From: Trifolium pratense
Taxonomy: Eukaryota; Streptophyta; Magnoliopsida; Fabales; Fabaceae
DNA: 64,000 nt
Assembly (NCBI RefSeq): GCF_020283565.1
Contig: NC_060059.1
Location: forward strand, 6,641,501-6,705,500
Direction: 5' to 3'
Below, piece after piece: positions 1 to 10,413 of the stretch. The notes beneath the pieces are model-generated. The model made no database searches, was not told the DNA's origin, and saw nothing but the letters and a program-made list of their open reading frames with translations. Every line of letters starts with the position of its first letter. Position 1 is the first letter of the stretch. The position numbers and the translations under genes are program-made.

Positions 1-246
1 CTATTCATTAACGCCAATGGACTTTCTTTAGTAGATAGACGAAATAACAATAGTCATTGAAAATTCACACACAAGTAGAAGAGTCGAGATTCAAACTCTG
101 GTCATGACATTCGACATAACAATTTTAACATTTTTACTAGTTGAACTAGAATTTGTGTAAAACACCAATGAACTTTTTACCGCGAATCATAACATGCACT
201 TATGTGAACAAAAAAAAATAGGAAAAGAGAACATGAAGTGGCTGAC

Positions 247-1953
247 CTTTGGTCCTAAAAAGAGCCCATATGGCACCCCTTTGAATTTGTCCGAATGGTG
301 GAGCTACATACAAAAACAAACAACAAAATCAAAAGACACCACCAAATCAGATCCTATTTCCACAAGAAACAGAAACACACACATGCCACTTCTATTTTCC
401 ATAGTTTATTTTACTAAACAAATGTGAAAATATACTTAGCATTATACTTCACTAATTAATACTGTAATTCTTAATTACTTGATGAGCAGCAGCAACTCTT
501 GTGAAATAAGGCACGTTGGCAATGGGACCCACAGGGAATCTCTTATGAACCAATCCATCATGGACAAACATGTATGCAATCCCAAACACTGTAATTCCAA
601 GACCCTGCTCCAAATATGAGGATAAGAATGTCATTTCATAGAAAGTGTAGGGGGGTATTATCGTGAAATTGCTGTCATTATTATAATTTCATTAAACAGA
701 TCCCAATAAACCGCTAATTAAGGGACTAATTAAAAATTAGATTGTGAAAGATACACTTACTGCACCAAAACAGAGTCCAGGAAGCAATCCCTTGTTAAAA
801 AAACCGAATGAGAGAAGTGCAATTGCAGGGACAGCATTAATTATTGCAAAAACATCATTAAGCTCAAATGGACCTTCTCTTGGTCGATGGTGTGACTGCA
901 ACAATTCAAGTTTCAATAATAATCAACACTAATTCATTGATTGAAACATGACGTCACTGACATGTCGATACCAATAATAATTTGAGAAAATAACATAATT
1001 TAATGTAATTATAAATATTGGTGTCGCATATTTGACCCAGACACGTCTAAACCCAAGAGTGTATGTGCTACATAGCATGCTATGTGAAAAAGAAAGAAAA
1101 AAAAAAGGTGAAGAATTGGAAGCAAACCTCGTGCATATGCCACAAGGAAGCATGCCATAGAACCTTATGAGCCCATCTTGCCCAAAACTCCATACCCACC
1201 TATAAAATCAAACATACCCACATGAATTTAATCTTCAAAAATACCAAATTTCATTTTCAATTGCTGAATTGGAAAAAGGGTCAAAACTTACAGCAGCACC
1301 CACTGAGAGGGCAAATGTACCAAACATTTCAGACCAAGGAACCTCTCCACCACCCTATAATTAACATAAAAACCCAAAATTAGTCAAAAACCAATGTTAA
1401 AATAACTAATTAAGTTACCCCTCTGCTCACATTTATAAGCAAAAATGTAACAATTTTAGATTATTCAATAATCTAAAAAGTTTGATTTCTGCTTATAAAT
1501 GTGACCGGAGGGAGTGATCGATTTCGGCTGGCAAATACACCGCAACTTTTAATGTACCTCCATTTGCCATGAGAATCTATAATAAACAGCTAAAATTGCC
1601 ATAGAGGTAACACCAAAGCTAGACATTACAGCAGCAACAAGGTAAGTGAACCTTTGTGACTTTTTTCTAGCCAATTTTTGTGTAACTAAAAAATGAGGGT
1701 TGGTTTTATTAATGGGAGGTTCTGAGTTTTCCTCTGTTTTAATTTGGGTACTGTTTTTTGGATCATCCGTGATAACACAAACGGTGAAGCGCTTCTTAGT
1801 TGTTGTTCTTGTTTGTGTTTGAAGGATTTTGCTATGACGGAAGTCTCTTAAAGGGGTGAAGAACAACAGTGTTGAGGTTGTTTTAGGGGAAGTTAAGGTT
1901 TGGGGGAGTTTGTAGGGTTTTAAGGTTGTGGCGGTGGAAAGTTCTGCCGCCAT
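247..1953 (-). CDS. BCH: beta-carotene 3-hydroxylase (non-heme di-iron), 3' end outside window
   Basis: This plastid enzyme hydroxylates the beta rings of beta-carotene to make zeaxanthin. Six exons can be placed on the minus strand: 1558-1953, 1292-1354, 1128-1199, 761-895, 479-604 and 247-303. All junctions are phase 0 with GT-AG introns, giving 283 residues. The family has about 310, so one short last exon must lie left of position 1. The first ~65 residues are Ser/Thr/Lys-rich, as in a chloroplast transit peptide. The membrane core follows, beginning at LARKKSQRFTYLVAAVMSSF. All four di-iron histidine motifs are present: HKVLWH and HESHH (the latter across the exon 3/4 junction), HDGLVH, and HQLHH (across exon 5/6). 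The start is the first ATG and gives the expected N-terminus. No break is visible; only the window edge truncates it. Confidence 0.95.
1417..1515. mobile_element. Stowaway-like MITE in intron 1 of the carotene hydroxylase gene
   Basis: About 99 bp with imperfect terminal inverted repeats. The left end reads CCCCTCTGCTCACATTTATA and the right end is the inverse of CTCCCTCCGGTCACATTTAT. An inner short palindrome (gattattcaataatc) sits between. The CTCCCTCC terminus is the usual Stowaway signature in plants. The TA target duplication is not clear on both sides. Confidence 0.6.
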
Positions 1954-2090
1954 GGATTGATCGAGTTGTACGATGAAACAGTTTTAAGGTTGTTTTTGTT
2001 TTTGTTTTTGTTTGAGAGAGATAGATAGAGAGAGATGTGTGTGTGGGAAATGAATGAAAGTGTGAGACACGCCAATGGGATGGATAGATG

Positions 2091-2097
2091 TATATAA
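2091..2097 (-). promoter_or_regulatory. TATA box of the carotene hydroxylase gene
   Basis: Read on the minus strand this is TTATATA, about 140 bp upstream of the ATG. The leader between them holds a CT-rich microsatellite (about 2007-2035), common in plant 5' leaders. Assigned by position and motif only. Confidence 0.5.
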
Positions 2098-2219
2098 ACC
2101 ACAACTTTGTGGTGTGTTTGCCGAGTGTGTAATAAAACAATGAAAAATAAAAAATAAAAAATAAAGAAAGTTAGGAGGTGGTGTGGAAGGTCGGTTTATT
2201 TTCAAATACAAGAAATAAA

Positions 2220-2940
2220 ATAAGAAACTAGTGGAAGGAACTATTAAAGATCTTTCAAGTTGTAGAAATATTGCATGAAATATGTAGGATCGAAATTCAA
2301 ATCCTAGTATTGAAAATTGTTTATGAGAAAAAAGAATATGTATCGATTTTACCTTGTCTAATTACAATTATATTTTTTGTCACGTTATGTCATTTTAACT
2401 CTACTTTTTTTATATGACATGAAAGATTGAAGTCTTTTTTATTGATGGTCGGTGTAAAATTAATTTATAGTGACAATGATATCCTTTAAACTCTTTATTT
2501 ATTTTTTTGAAACAAACTCTTTATTTGTTTTAAAAGGTAAAATTTTGGTCGGTATATTTACTTGATAAAAAAAAATCTTTCAAGTTTTCTTAGACATCTC
2601 CCATTTCCTTTTCAAAATATTTATACAAATAATGAAAGTCGGGATGATAAAATTAAAGGGAAATATTCATTTTGGTATGTTAATCTACTGCTTGCTGTCA
2701 AATTAGTTCCGGCTCAAACAAAAACATAAAAGAGTCCCTGATACTACAATTCATTAGCCACTTTACTTCTTAATGTTAATAACGTTTAAAAAAAAAAAAA
2801 AAACTAATGTGACATTTTTTTTTGAACAATTGACTCGTTGATGTGGCATATTGTGGAACAAATGGATTAATGATGTGAGTAGGGACAAAAATGACATTAC
2901 AAAAACATTTCGTACTTTTAAATCCCTAAATTTCAAATTT
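2220..2940. other. intergenic, AT-rich, nothing recognised
   Basis: Upstream of the carotene hydroxylase gene. Homopolymer A/T runs and no credible coding frame or element ends. Confidence 0.6.
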
Positions 2941-2950
2941 GTGTTACAAT

Positions 2951-3030
2951 GCGAGCAAACCCCTTACTCGCGTCTTACAATGCGAGCACCCCCTTGCTCG
3001 CTTACTAAAAGGCGAGCACCCCATGCTCGC
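2951..3030. repeat. array of three short GC-rich hairpins (gcgagca/tgctcgc)
   Basis: Three successive units about 31 bp apart each carry gcgagca facing tgctcgc around a C-rich loop. They are 2951-2971 (imperfect), 2982-3001 (7-bp perfect stem) and 3012-3030 (7-bp perfect stem). A half unit (gagcgaac) follows at about 3039. A single tgctcgc occurs again near 3719, beyond the broken ORF at 3175-3579, so the motif may belong to that element. Confidence 0.7.
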
Positions 3031-3174
3031 TTCCTACAGAGCGAACATATATGGTACTCAAGATTGTGTGGTCAGTGACGCACCAGACAATTGTGTGGTG
3101 AATTTTTTTTAAAAGGCTAGTGTAAATAAGTGTATTTGGTTTATTTGGTTTCAGTAACTACTCAATATGTGAAA

Positions 3175-3579
3175 ATGGAGAATATAGATTTTACACCTAA
3201 CTCCCACCTAGCTGCAGTTTACTACAATTAGGGCAATTCGAATTTGTTCAGAATCAATGTTGATGTTACACTAGGTGATCTGAAGAATCAACTGATCGAA
3301 CTCAACCGCCATCTCCACGGACCGGATCAAAGAAGGGTGACAGAAGTAGTTTATCGTCGTCCGTCGGTTCGCTTAGACGGAAATGTATTCTTCACCAAGA
3401 TGAAACTTCACAACGACGAAGATGTGAGATCAATGTTCTCTATTTTTTCTCAGTACATGACGAAGGGACCGATCGAGCTAGACGTTAATTTGGTTAGATA
3501 TGTCGAAGATATTTTGGCAAACATGGTTGGACCCGGAGATGGTGAAGTTGAAACAATTAATTTAGCCGATGATTTTTAA
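3175..3579 (+). pseudogene. broken Mutator-type element ORF fragment (N-terminal region)
   Basis: A frame opening MENIDFTPNSHL is interrupted by an in-frame TAG at 3229-3231. It then runs on through about 111 residues including TLGDLKNQLIELNRHLHG and MFSIFSQYMTKGPIELDVN to a stop at 3579. From memory this block resembles the N-terminal portion of proteins encoded by Mutator-like elements in legume genomes, upstream of the transposase core; no transposase catalytic region follows. Flanking DNA is AT-rich with no intact inverted repeats I could confirm. The family assignment is tentative; the premature stop is seen directly. Confidence 0.5.
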
Positions 3580-4167
3580 TGTATTGTTTTTTAATGAACT
3601 TAAATTTATGGTTATATTTAATGTCTTTCTTGTTAATTTTAATGTTTTGTTTACTGTTTTTTTTAATTAATGAGAAGTTTATTGTTTTATTTACTAATTA
3701 TTTATTGTTTTATGTCTGTGCTCGCATCCTAAAGAGTGAATCGTGTATACGAATTGTACATGTTCGTTGTCTACTCATCGAACGATAACAGTATACACAC
3801 AACAAAATTTATTTCATTAATATTAATTAAAACGATGAGACTTACATCTTAAATTAACAACCCATCAGTTGAGGTTGTTCGGACGGAAGAGCGTGGACAC
3901 CAAAGGCAACAAATTTCCTGTTACCGATACATTCTCCCTTATTTGGCCCGTCGGGCCTTTGCTTCTTTACTCGACTCAATTTCAATTAGTTATAATATTC
4001 CTAATTAATTTGGACACAAAAGTCCAATGTCGACTAGAATAACATTCTCAACCATGGTAAAAACATAACACCGATAAGAATATTATAACTAATCGATAAC
4101 AGACTATAATGTCGTTTACACCAAACTAACAACACTTAAAAATAAAAATTAAAAGACACAAAAAAAA

Positions 4168-4203
4168 GAAGAAGAAGAAGAAGAAGAAGAAGAAGAAGAA
4201 GAA
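4168..4203. repeat. (GAA)12 microsatellite
   Basis: Twelve uninterrupted gaa units, just before a fragment copied from the F-box gene, whose leader also carries gaa-rich sequence. Confidence 0.9.
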
Positions 4204-4310
4204 TGACCGAATGAGAGAGTGAAACTTGGGCGGCAGGATTGAATTTCTATCTATTCAATTGTGAAACTTGTAAGCCAAAACTTAATCTCCCTTTTATATT
4301 TAACCTTTCT

Positions 4311-4491
4311 TTGTCGGGGGATCTTCATCTTTGTTGTATTGCCTTAAGAAACGCCAATGCATATGGATCGTAGCGAACAACTCTAGAAGAAGACTTGTTG
4401 TTTTGTCGAGGAATCTTCATCTTTGTTGAAAGAGTGCGAACCCTAATTCACAGTTGAAAGAAGAAGAAGAAGACAATGGTTCTCTCTCCAT
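4311..4491 (-). pseudogene. duplicated 5' fragment of the PAH/F-box gene
   Basis: Positions 4337-4491 nearly match 11613-11775: the first ~28 codons plus the 5' leader of the gene at 10414-11703, same strand, 7 kb away. The left end carries an extra partial copy (4311-4336) of the start-codon region (ttgtcgggggatcttcatct...) fused directly to the inner breakpoint, so the scrap is itself a partial tandem duplication. The copy stops inside the PAH domain and has no downstream coding sequence, so it is non-functional. Confidence 0.85.
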
Positions 4492-4499
4492 CTATTAAA

Positions 4500-5185
4500 T
4501 ATTAGACCTTGAGTTATCAAATCTTTTTTGACTTATCTATCAAGTTATCAAATCTTATCCATCAAGTTACCTATTTATATATCTACTACTAATAATATAA
4601 TTTTTTTTTTCTTTTTCAGGATGTTTGTTATCTAGTAACAATCAACTAATAAATATATTAAAAGTAATATTTGTTCCATCAATTTTAATAATATTTTAAA
4701 TTTTCTACCCTTAAATATAATTTTAACTCTAAAGATATGAAAATCTATACCTATATGTAAAGAGAATAAAAAAAATTTGGTGTGAACTTTTCATAATACC
4801 AACAATACTTTTGAACTTTTTTTAGCAGCAACAATCTTTTATTAACAAAATAACTATAATATAATACATGTTTTTTTTTTGTTAAAAAAAGTATCACGCA
4901 TTACGGCTATAAAAAAAAGAAAGAAAGTAATACGCATAAAAATAGGAATAAAAAACAGTAAAAAAAATATTCAAAAAAAAAAGAATACAATAAAGAATAA
5001 GAAGAATAGCATAAAAATAAGAACAAAATGATAAAAGATACGCATTAACGTAGGAACTCAATCTAACATATAACAACTTTTTCTTTCCTATAAATTTGGA
5101 TAAATATTTTTCATTTATTATAAAAAAAAACTTAATTGCATATTTATTCCTTATTTTTATTTTAGATTTCAATTTAGTTTCTTAT
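4500..5185. other. intergenic, very AT-rich
   Basis: Long A and T runs, no supported gene. The weak open frames here are low-complexity. Confidence 0.6.
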
Positions 5186-5189
5186 GTTT

Positions 5190-5239
5190 AAAAATGAGGG
5201 TTGGGTTTATTATTGGGAGGTTCTGATTTTTCCCTCTGA
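5190..5239 (-). pseudogene. 50-bp fragment copied from carotene hydroxylase exon 1
   Basis: aaaaatgagggttgg... through ...gggaggttctga... aligns with 1688-1736 inside exon 1 of the carotene hydroxylase gene with about four differences. No other part of that gene is seen here. It lies 0.7 kb from the F-box gene fragment, so two neighbouring genes have left pieces in one small interval. Confidence 0.7.
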
Positions 5240-6295
5240 TTATGAGCGTTTTAGCTAAGTGTAGGGAGTGAACAACTGCTATTGGTGCAAAAAAGGGAGG
5301 CAACTGCTACATGTTACGGAGTACATTATTTCTAAGTGTCTTAACATGTCTGACTTCAAATGAGAGTAATTTTTTTTCTTTCAATTTCATTAACATGTGA
5401 CTTGATAGATGGAGGACCACTTCAACGGTTTTGGAATGAACAATGAGCTTACGAAGAAAGTTAAGATGAAAAAAGAAGAATTTTTAGGGATAAATTAGAA
5501 GAAGATAATAAGTTGTGAATCAAATAAACCACATGATGTGTAGTTAATTTTTTTTGAAGATTATTACTTCTCTTATGATACTTCGAGATATTAAATTTGT
5601 TTAATATTCGGTCATAAAAGAGATTATTCCTTTAATTTTGAAGAACAATTAACATATTTAACCTTTTGTTTGAATTCATAGGTAGCTTATTCAATTTTAT
5701 TTTTTTTCATGTGTTTTCAAGTTGTCTTGGAAAAACACAAGTTGTGTTTGCTTTGTATTTATTTCAATTTAATCTCTTTTCTATTCATCATCTCATTGTT
5801 ATTAATACTACTCTTTGAAAAATATAATGTGGTTGATTTTTCTCCATATCATGTTTGTCTATTATTTTTTTTTTTTGACAAAAGGGATGTTTGTCTATTA
5901 ACTTCTCTCTTAATTGTTTGTATACTCATAATTGGTTTCTCTTTTGCTATTATTTGTTCATAACAATATATCGGATATAGACAAAATTACACTAGAGATC
6001 TTTTATCTTATTTATTTGTAACACTTTAGTCCTTTATCTTTTATTTATAATATATAAGTCATTTTTTTTGGTACATAACATATAATGTGGCTTTGTCACA
6101 TCAGTATTATGTAAGTTTATATATATATATATATATTATTCAATCAAATAAAAAAAGTGTTGCTACAAAAAAATCTATAATATTCATCCGTGTAATCACT
6201 ACAAGAATCCTTTGCATTACCTACAAAAAATTTCGTGGGAATAGTGCCTATTTTTGTATGGGTGGATCTCACAGGTGAAATATCTAGTTGCATTC
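5240..6295. other. intergenic, nothing recognised
   Basis: AT-rich, with an (AT)n run at about 6119-6137. Open frames are short and low-complexity. Confidence 0.55.
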
Positions 6296-6470
6296 TAAAA
6301 TACATTTTTTTAGTCATAATCCTCTCTATATATTATCGACCATATACTGTGTTTTCTCTTCAACTACAATTCTTTCTTTATAACGTTATCCATTTTTTCT
6401 CTCTTGATTTTGATCATCTTATTATTGTTCATATACTTGTACTATGTCACTTTCTCAATAAACAAAAGTT
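6296..6470 (+). pseudogene. relic of a polygalacturonase promoter and first intron
   Basis: The order (catttttttagtcataatcctc, TATA-rich stretch, atcgaccatata, ctgtgttttctctt, then ttgattttgatcatcttatt) repeats what precedes and follows exon 1 of the polygalacturonase gene at 7445. The short coding exon between them is missing. It is best read as a decayed extra copy of that gene's 5' end. Confidence 0.6.
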
Positions 6471-7118
6471 TAATCCAGGCGTGGAACACACTCTATCTGT
6501 CCGCTAATGTACAATAAATAAAATTTAATCCAATAATAAAAAATAAAATTCAACTTGGTAAACTAATAAATTATAGCCATAAAAGATAATAATGTTGATT
6601 GAAAACTTCCTAAACCGTTCATATTTTCATATAATGTGCATCATAAAATACATTATTTTAGTCATAATAATCCTATATCAATAATTTGGGACATTATCGT
6701 TGCAAATCCAGAAGCATGGACATTCCAGTGAGTTTAGTTTTATCATATTATTTGTAGGCATTTTGCCGTTGTATGCTATTAACTTGCTGTGAGTTTGTTC
6801 GCAGATTCATCATTTTTGTTTTTAGTTATGTTGAATTTGTACTTGAATCTGATGTATACTATCGATTATTGGAATGAATGAATATCGTTGTTTTCTTGTG
6901 TCAAAAAAAAAAGTTTAATCCAGGCGTGGAATGCGCTCTATGCCTCTATCTAGCCGCTAGTGTACAATAACTAAAATTTAATCCAGTAATAAAAAATAAA
7001 ATTCAACTTGGTAAACTAATAAATTATAGCCATAAAAGATAATAATGTTGATTGAAAACTTCCTAAACGGTTCATATTTTCATATAATGCGCATCATAAA
7101 ATACATTACTTTTTCTTT
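6469..7118. repeat. direct repeat of polygalacturonase upstream sequence around a LINE-like tail
   Basis: About 200 bp beginning gtttaatccaggcgtgga occurs at about 6469-6660 and again at 6913-7118. A third copy lies upstream of the second polygalacturonase gene at about 20290-20440. This block travelled with each gene duplicate and lies 0.1-0.4 kb before the TATA region. Confidence 0.85.
6690..6911 (+). mobile_element. LINE-like 3' tail with poly(A)
   Basis: The segment ends gaatgaatgaat...gtgtc followed by ten A residues. A related tail sits at about 43740-43860, sharing gctgtgagtttgttcgcaga and the gaatgaatgaat motif, also ending in an A run. Two copies with a shared 3' end and A tail suggest a 5'-truncated non-LTR retrotransposon. 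No coding part is visible here. Confidence 0.45.
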
Positions 7119-7140
7119 TTGGGTAGAAATAAAGAATTTA

Positions 7141-7310
7141 ATTTATATGCACCGGCGGTGTAAAATTATTTTGTACATGCGTCCAATAATATACCGACAC
7201 ATCATGTATGGTCATTAAAAACACATGATGTGTCACATTCATTAAATAATGTGACAACACGTCATTGGATGTATGTGTAAAAAAAATTTACACCGACGGT
7301 GCACAACAAT
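7141..7310. mobile_element. MITE with ~45-bp inverted repeats upstream of polygalacturonase 1
   Basis: The left end (tgcaccggcggtgtaaa) and right end (tttacaccgacggtgca) are inverted copies that extend inward to gtccaat/attggat. A smaller palindrome (acacatcatg/catgatgtg) lies inside. About 170 bp in all, 135 bp from the start codon of the next gene. Superfamily not assigned. Confidence 0.65.
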
Positions 7311-7444
7311 TAAACTCAGAAATAAAATACATTACTTTATTACTTTATACCGTAAAAAAAAAAAGAAAAATACATTAGTTTATTCATAATCCTCTATATA
7401 TATCGACCAAAATACCTGTGTTTTCTCTTCTAACTACGAGCATC

Positions 7445-9578
7445 ATGTCTCATCAAAACATTAAGAGTCCAAGATTCCAAAATTTCTATGTAATTTTCTT
7501 TATAACTTTATACTTTTTTTTTCTCTTGATTTTGATCATCTTATTAACCAAATTTTGGTTCGTCGTACATTTGTTCTATGTCACTTTCTCAATAGTTTTA
7601 TGTTGCATATTTTTGTCTAACCGTTACATGTAATGATTATTATTTTGTGTATGCAGATTATTGGTGTGATCTCTGCAGTTCTGATATTTGGATCATTAGT
7701 AGAATGCAGAGTACCAAGTAGTTCTAAATTGAACAATTTTGATTACACTGCTATCAATTGCAGAAAACACAGTGCAATTTTGACAGATTTCGGTGCTGTT
7801 GGTGATGGAAAAACCCTCAACACAAAAGCATTTAATTCAGCAATAACCAAACTTAGCCAATATGCAAATGATGGTGGTGCATTACTTATTGTTCCACCTG
7901 GTAAATGGTTAACTGGTAGTTTCAATCTCACAAGCCATTTCACTCTTTTTCTTCAAAAAGATGCTGTCATTCTTGGATCTCAGGTATATTTATAGAGTCA
8001 CTCTTTTATTTTGTAGCAATTGAATTATTTCATAATTGATTAAATGGTTGTCATTATGACACAGGATGAAGCAGATTGGCCTGAACTTCCTGTGTTACCG
8101 TCTTATGGACGAGGAAGAGATGCACCTGATGGACGGTTTAGTAGTCTCATTTTTGGAACTCATCTCACTGATGTTATAATTACTGGTAACTATACAGATC
8201 AATCATTTTAATTAGTTTTATATTAAAATGAGAAAGTAATCTTCAAAATTGACCTATTTGAATTTGTTAATAAGGTAACAATGGAACAATTGATGGACAA
8301 GGATCTTATTGGTGGGACAAGTTAAAAAAGGAAGAACTTAAACTCACAAGGCCATACTTGATTGAGATTATGTATTCTGATCAAATCCAAATATCAAATC
8401 TCACTTTGATCAACTCTCCATCTTGGAATGTCCATCCAATTTACAGCAGGTTTGATAATGTTCCATATTTAATTTTCTACCCTTAAAGTGGATAAGTGGA
8501 ATGTCCGGGGTTCGAACCTCGACCCCTACATAAAAAATGTGATGTCCTTACCAACTGAGCTAAGCTCATGGGGACGGACAAACTTAATGCATTCTTTTTC
8601 TTAATGTTATACAATATTTCATTATTCTAATTAAATTTATATCTTCAGTAACATAATTGTAAATGGACTTACCATTCTTGCACCAGTAGACTCTCCAAAC
8701 ACAGATGGAATAAACCCTGGTAATGTATTCTTATAGATTATTATATACTTTCTATTCAATGGAATTAAAATTATGGCATTCATATGAAAAAAGTTCAGTC
8801 ACGATGTCTAAAATAATACTAACCAGCCACTAAGTATTTTTGGTCACATTTTGTTTTCTTGACAGATTCATGTACAAATGTTAGGATTGAAGACAACTAC
8901 ATTGTATCTGGTGATGATTGTATTGCAATAAAAAGTGGATGGGATGAATATGGAATCAAATTTGGAAAGCCGTCACAAAAAATAATCATTAGAAGGCTAA
9001 CATGTATATCTCCTGATAGTGCTATGATTGCATTAGGTAGTGAAATGTCTGGTGGAATTCAAGATGTTAGAGCTGAAGACTTAACTGCCATCAACACAGA
9101 ATCAGCTGTTAGAATCAAATCGGCTGTCGGTAGAGGTGGATTCGTGAAGGACATTTTTGTTAAAGGATTGAATTTGAACACAATGAAATATGTGTTTTGG
9201 ATGACTGGTTCTTATGGACAACACCCTGATGACAAGTTTGATCCAAAAGCATTGCCGGAGATTAATGGAATAAATTTTAGAGATATTACAGCTAAGAATG
9301 TGACGATTGCGGGACAACTCGAAGGAATTTCTAATGATCCTTATACAGGAATATGTATTTCTAATGTGACTATCGAAATGAGTAATGTAGAAAAGGTAGA
9401 GAAGGTACCAAAGAAGAAGCTTCCATGGAATTGTACTGATATTTCTGGATTTACAAGTAATGTGGTTCCTCAACCATGTTCATTGTTGCCAGAGAAAGAG
9501 AAATTGGAATGTCCTTATCCAAGTGACAAATTGGCCATTGAAAGTGTTAAGTTCAAGACTTGTTCCTTCAAAAGTTAG
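7445..9578 (+). CDS. polygalacturonase-like GH28 protein, copy 1
   Basis: Six exons: 7445-7489, 7657-7983, 8065-8185, 8275-8449, 8649-8719, 8866-9578; 1,452 nt, 483 residues. The start MSHQNIK is joined to a hydrophobic stretch (IIGVISAVLIFGSLVEC), giving a signal peptide split by intron 1, so the product is probably secreted to the cell wall. GH28 motifs: SPNTDGINP, SGDDCIAIKSG (catalytic Asp pair) and RIK. The GHG motif with the active-site His is replaced by the SAMIALGSEMSGG region, as in one plant GH28 clade, so pectin cleavage should not be assumed. NCT/NVT glycosylation sites occur near the C-terminus. A TATA-rich stretch lies at about 7390-7402. Intron 4 holds a SINE. It heads a dispersed tandem family of three. 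Confidence 0.93.
8480..8577 (-). mobile_element. tRNA-derived SINE in polygalacturonase-1 intron 4
   Basis: Read on the minus strand: a box A-like gagcttagctcagttggta and box B-like ggttcgaac, followed by the ccacttatccac tail region shared with the SINE at 40950. The same intron of copy 2 lacks it (ttctaaacttaatgc is continuous there), showing it was inserted after the genes duplicated. Confidence 0.8.
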
Positions 9579-10413
9579 TGTTATTTGATAATTATATGGA
9601 TATAAAATTTGTACTTTAAAGCTATTATATAGTGGGTATGTTTGTTTAAGCTTTAAAAAGAGTGATTGTTTTTGAAAAAAATCTAGGGATTTTTTTTAGA
9701 GATTTTGAAGAAAATCTAATGCTATTTTCCATTTGTTTACAATTTATAAAAATCTATTTTCTTAGAAAATAGTTTTTTAAAAAAAATCAATTTTGAAGAA
9801 AACTACTGAAAATAATGATATATGGAGCAAAGCGACTTCTCATATGATGGGCAATAGAGGTAATCTCATATTATTCTTTGGAGTCGGTTTGTTACGGAAA
9901 GATTACATATCTATCTCATATTATTCCGATAATAGAAAAGATTTTTTTTAATACTACATAACAATATATTGTTTTATCTCGAATGCAAGGGTGTTTAAAC
10001 TAGTTCTGTTTAAATTTGAATATAACAAGGAACAAACTTTCCAATCGTATAAAAAGGAACAAACTTTCTTCTTCTTCTTCTTTTTTTTTTTAAAAAAAAC
10101 TTAGTTTTTCAAATATATATAAAAAATTATTGAAAAAGATAAAAATAATTGACAAATGGTATAATTGACAAATCGCATCCTTAAAACACACAAACTAAAA
10201 AGTTAATTAGAAACGCTAAATCTGATGAAACTAGATACTTATAAAAAAACGGAGGGAGTACATAACAATGTATTGTTTTATCTCGATACTTATCTAATAT
10301 TGAAATTGCTAATTATTATAGGTTTTTTTATTCTAGTCAAATCATTGGGAAACAAAAAGGAATTAGGTCGAAATACAAAGATTACACAAGTAACACCGTG
10401 TACTATATGCGAG
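9579..10413. other. spacer between polygalacturonase 1 and the F-box gene
   Basis: AT-rich. acaatatattgttttatctcgaa near 9961 and acaatgtattgttttatctcga near 10263 form a short dispersed direct repeat. ggagggagta at about 10251 resembles a Stowaway end. No gene supported. Confidence 0.5.

Noticed and set aside
3579..3788. Hydrophobic 69-codon frame as a small membrane protein
   Set aside because: It is produced by T-rich low-complexity DNA directly after a pseudogene stop.
8859..9578. Polygalacturonase exon 6 as a separate 239-aa gene
   Set aside because: Its apparent start lies in the intron 5 acceptor region; the exon chain 7445-9578 is a continuous frame with matching phases in all three copies.
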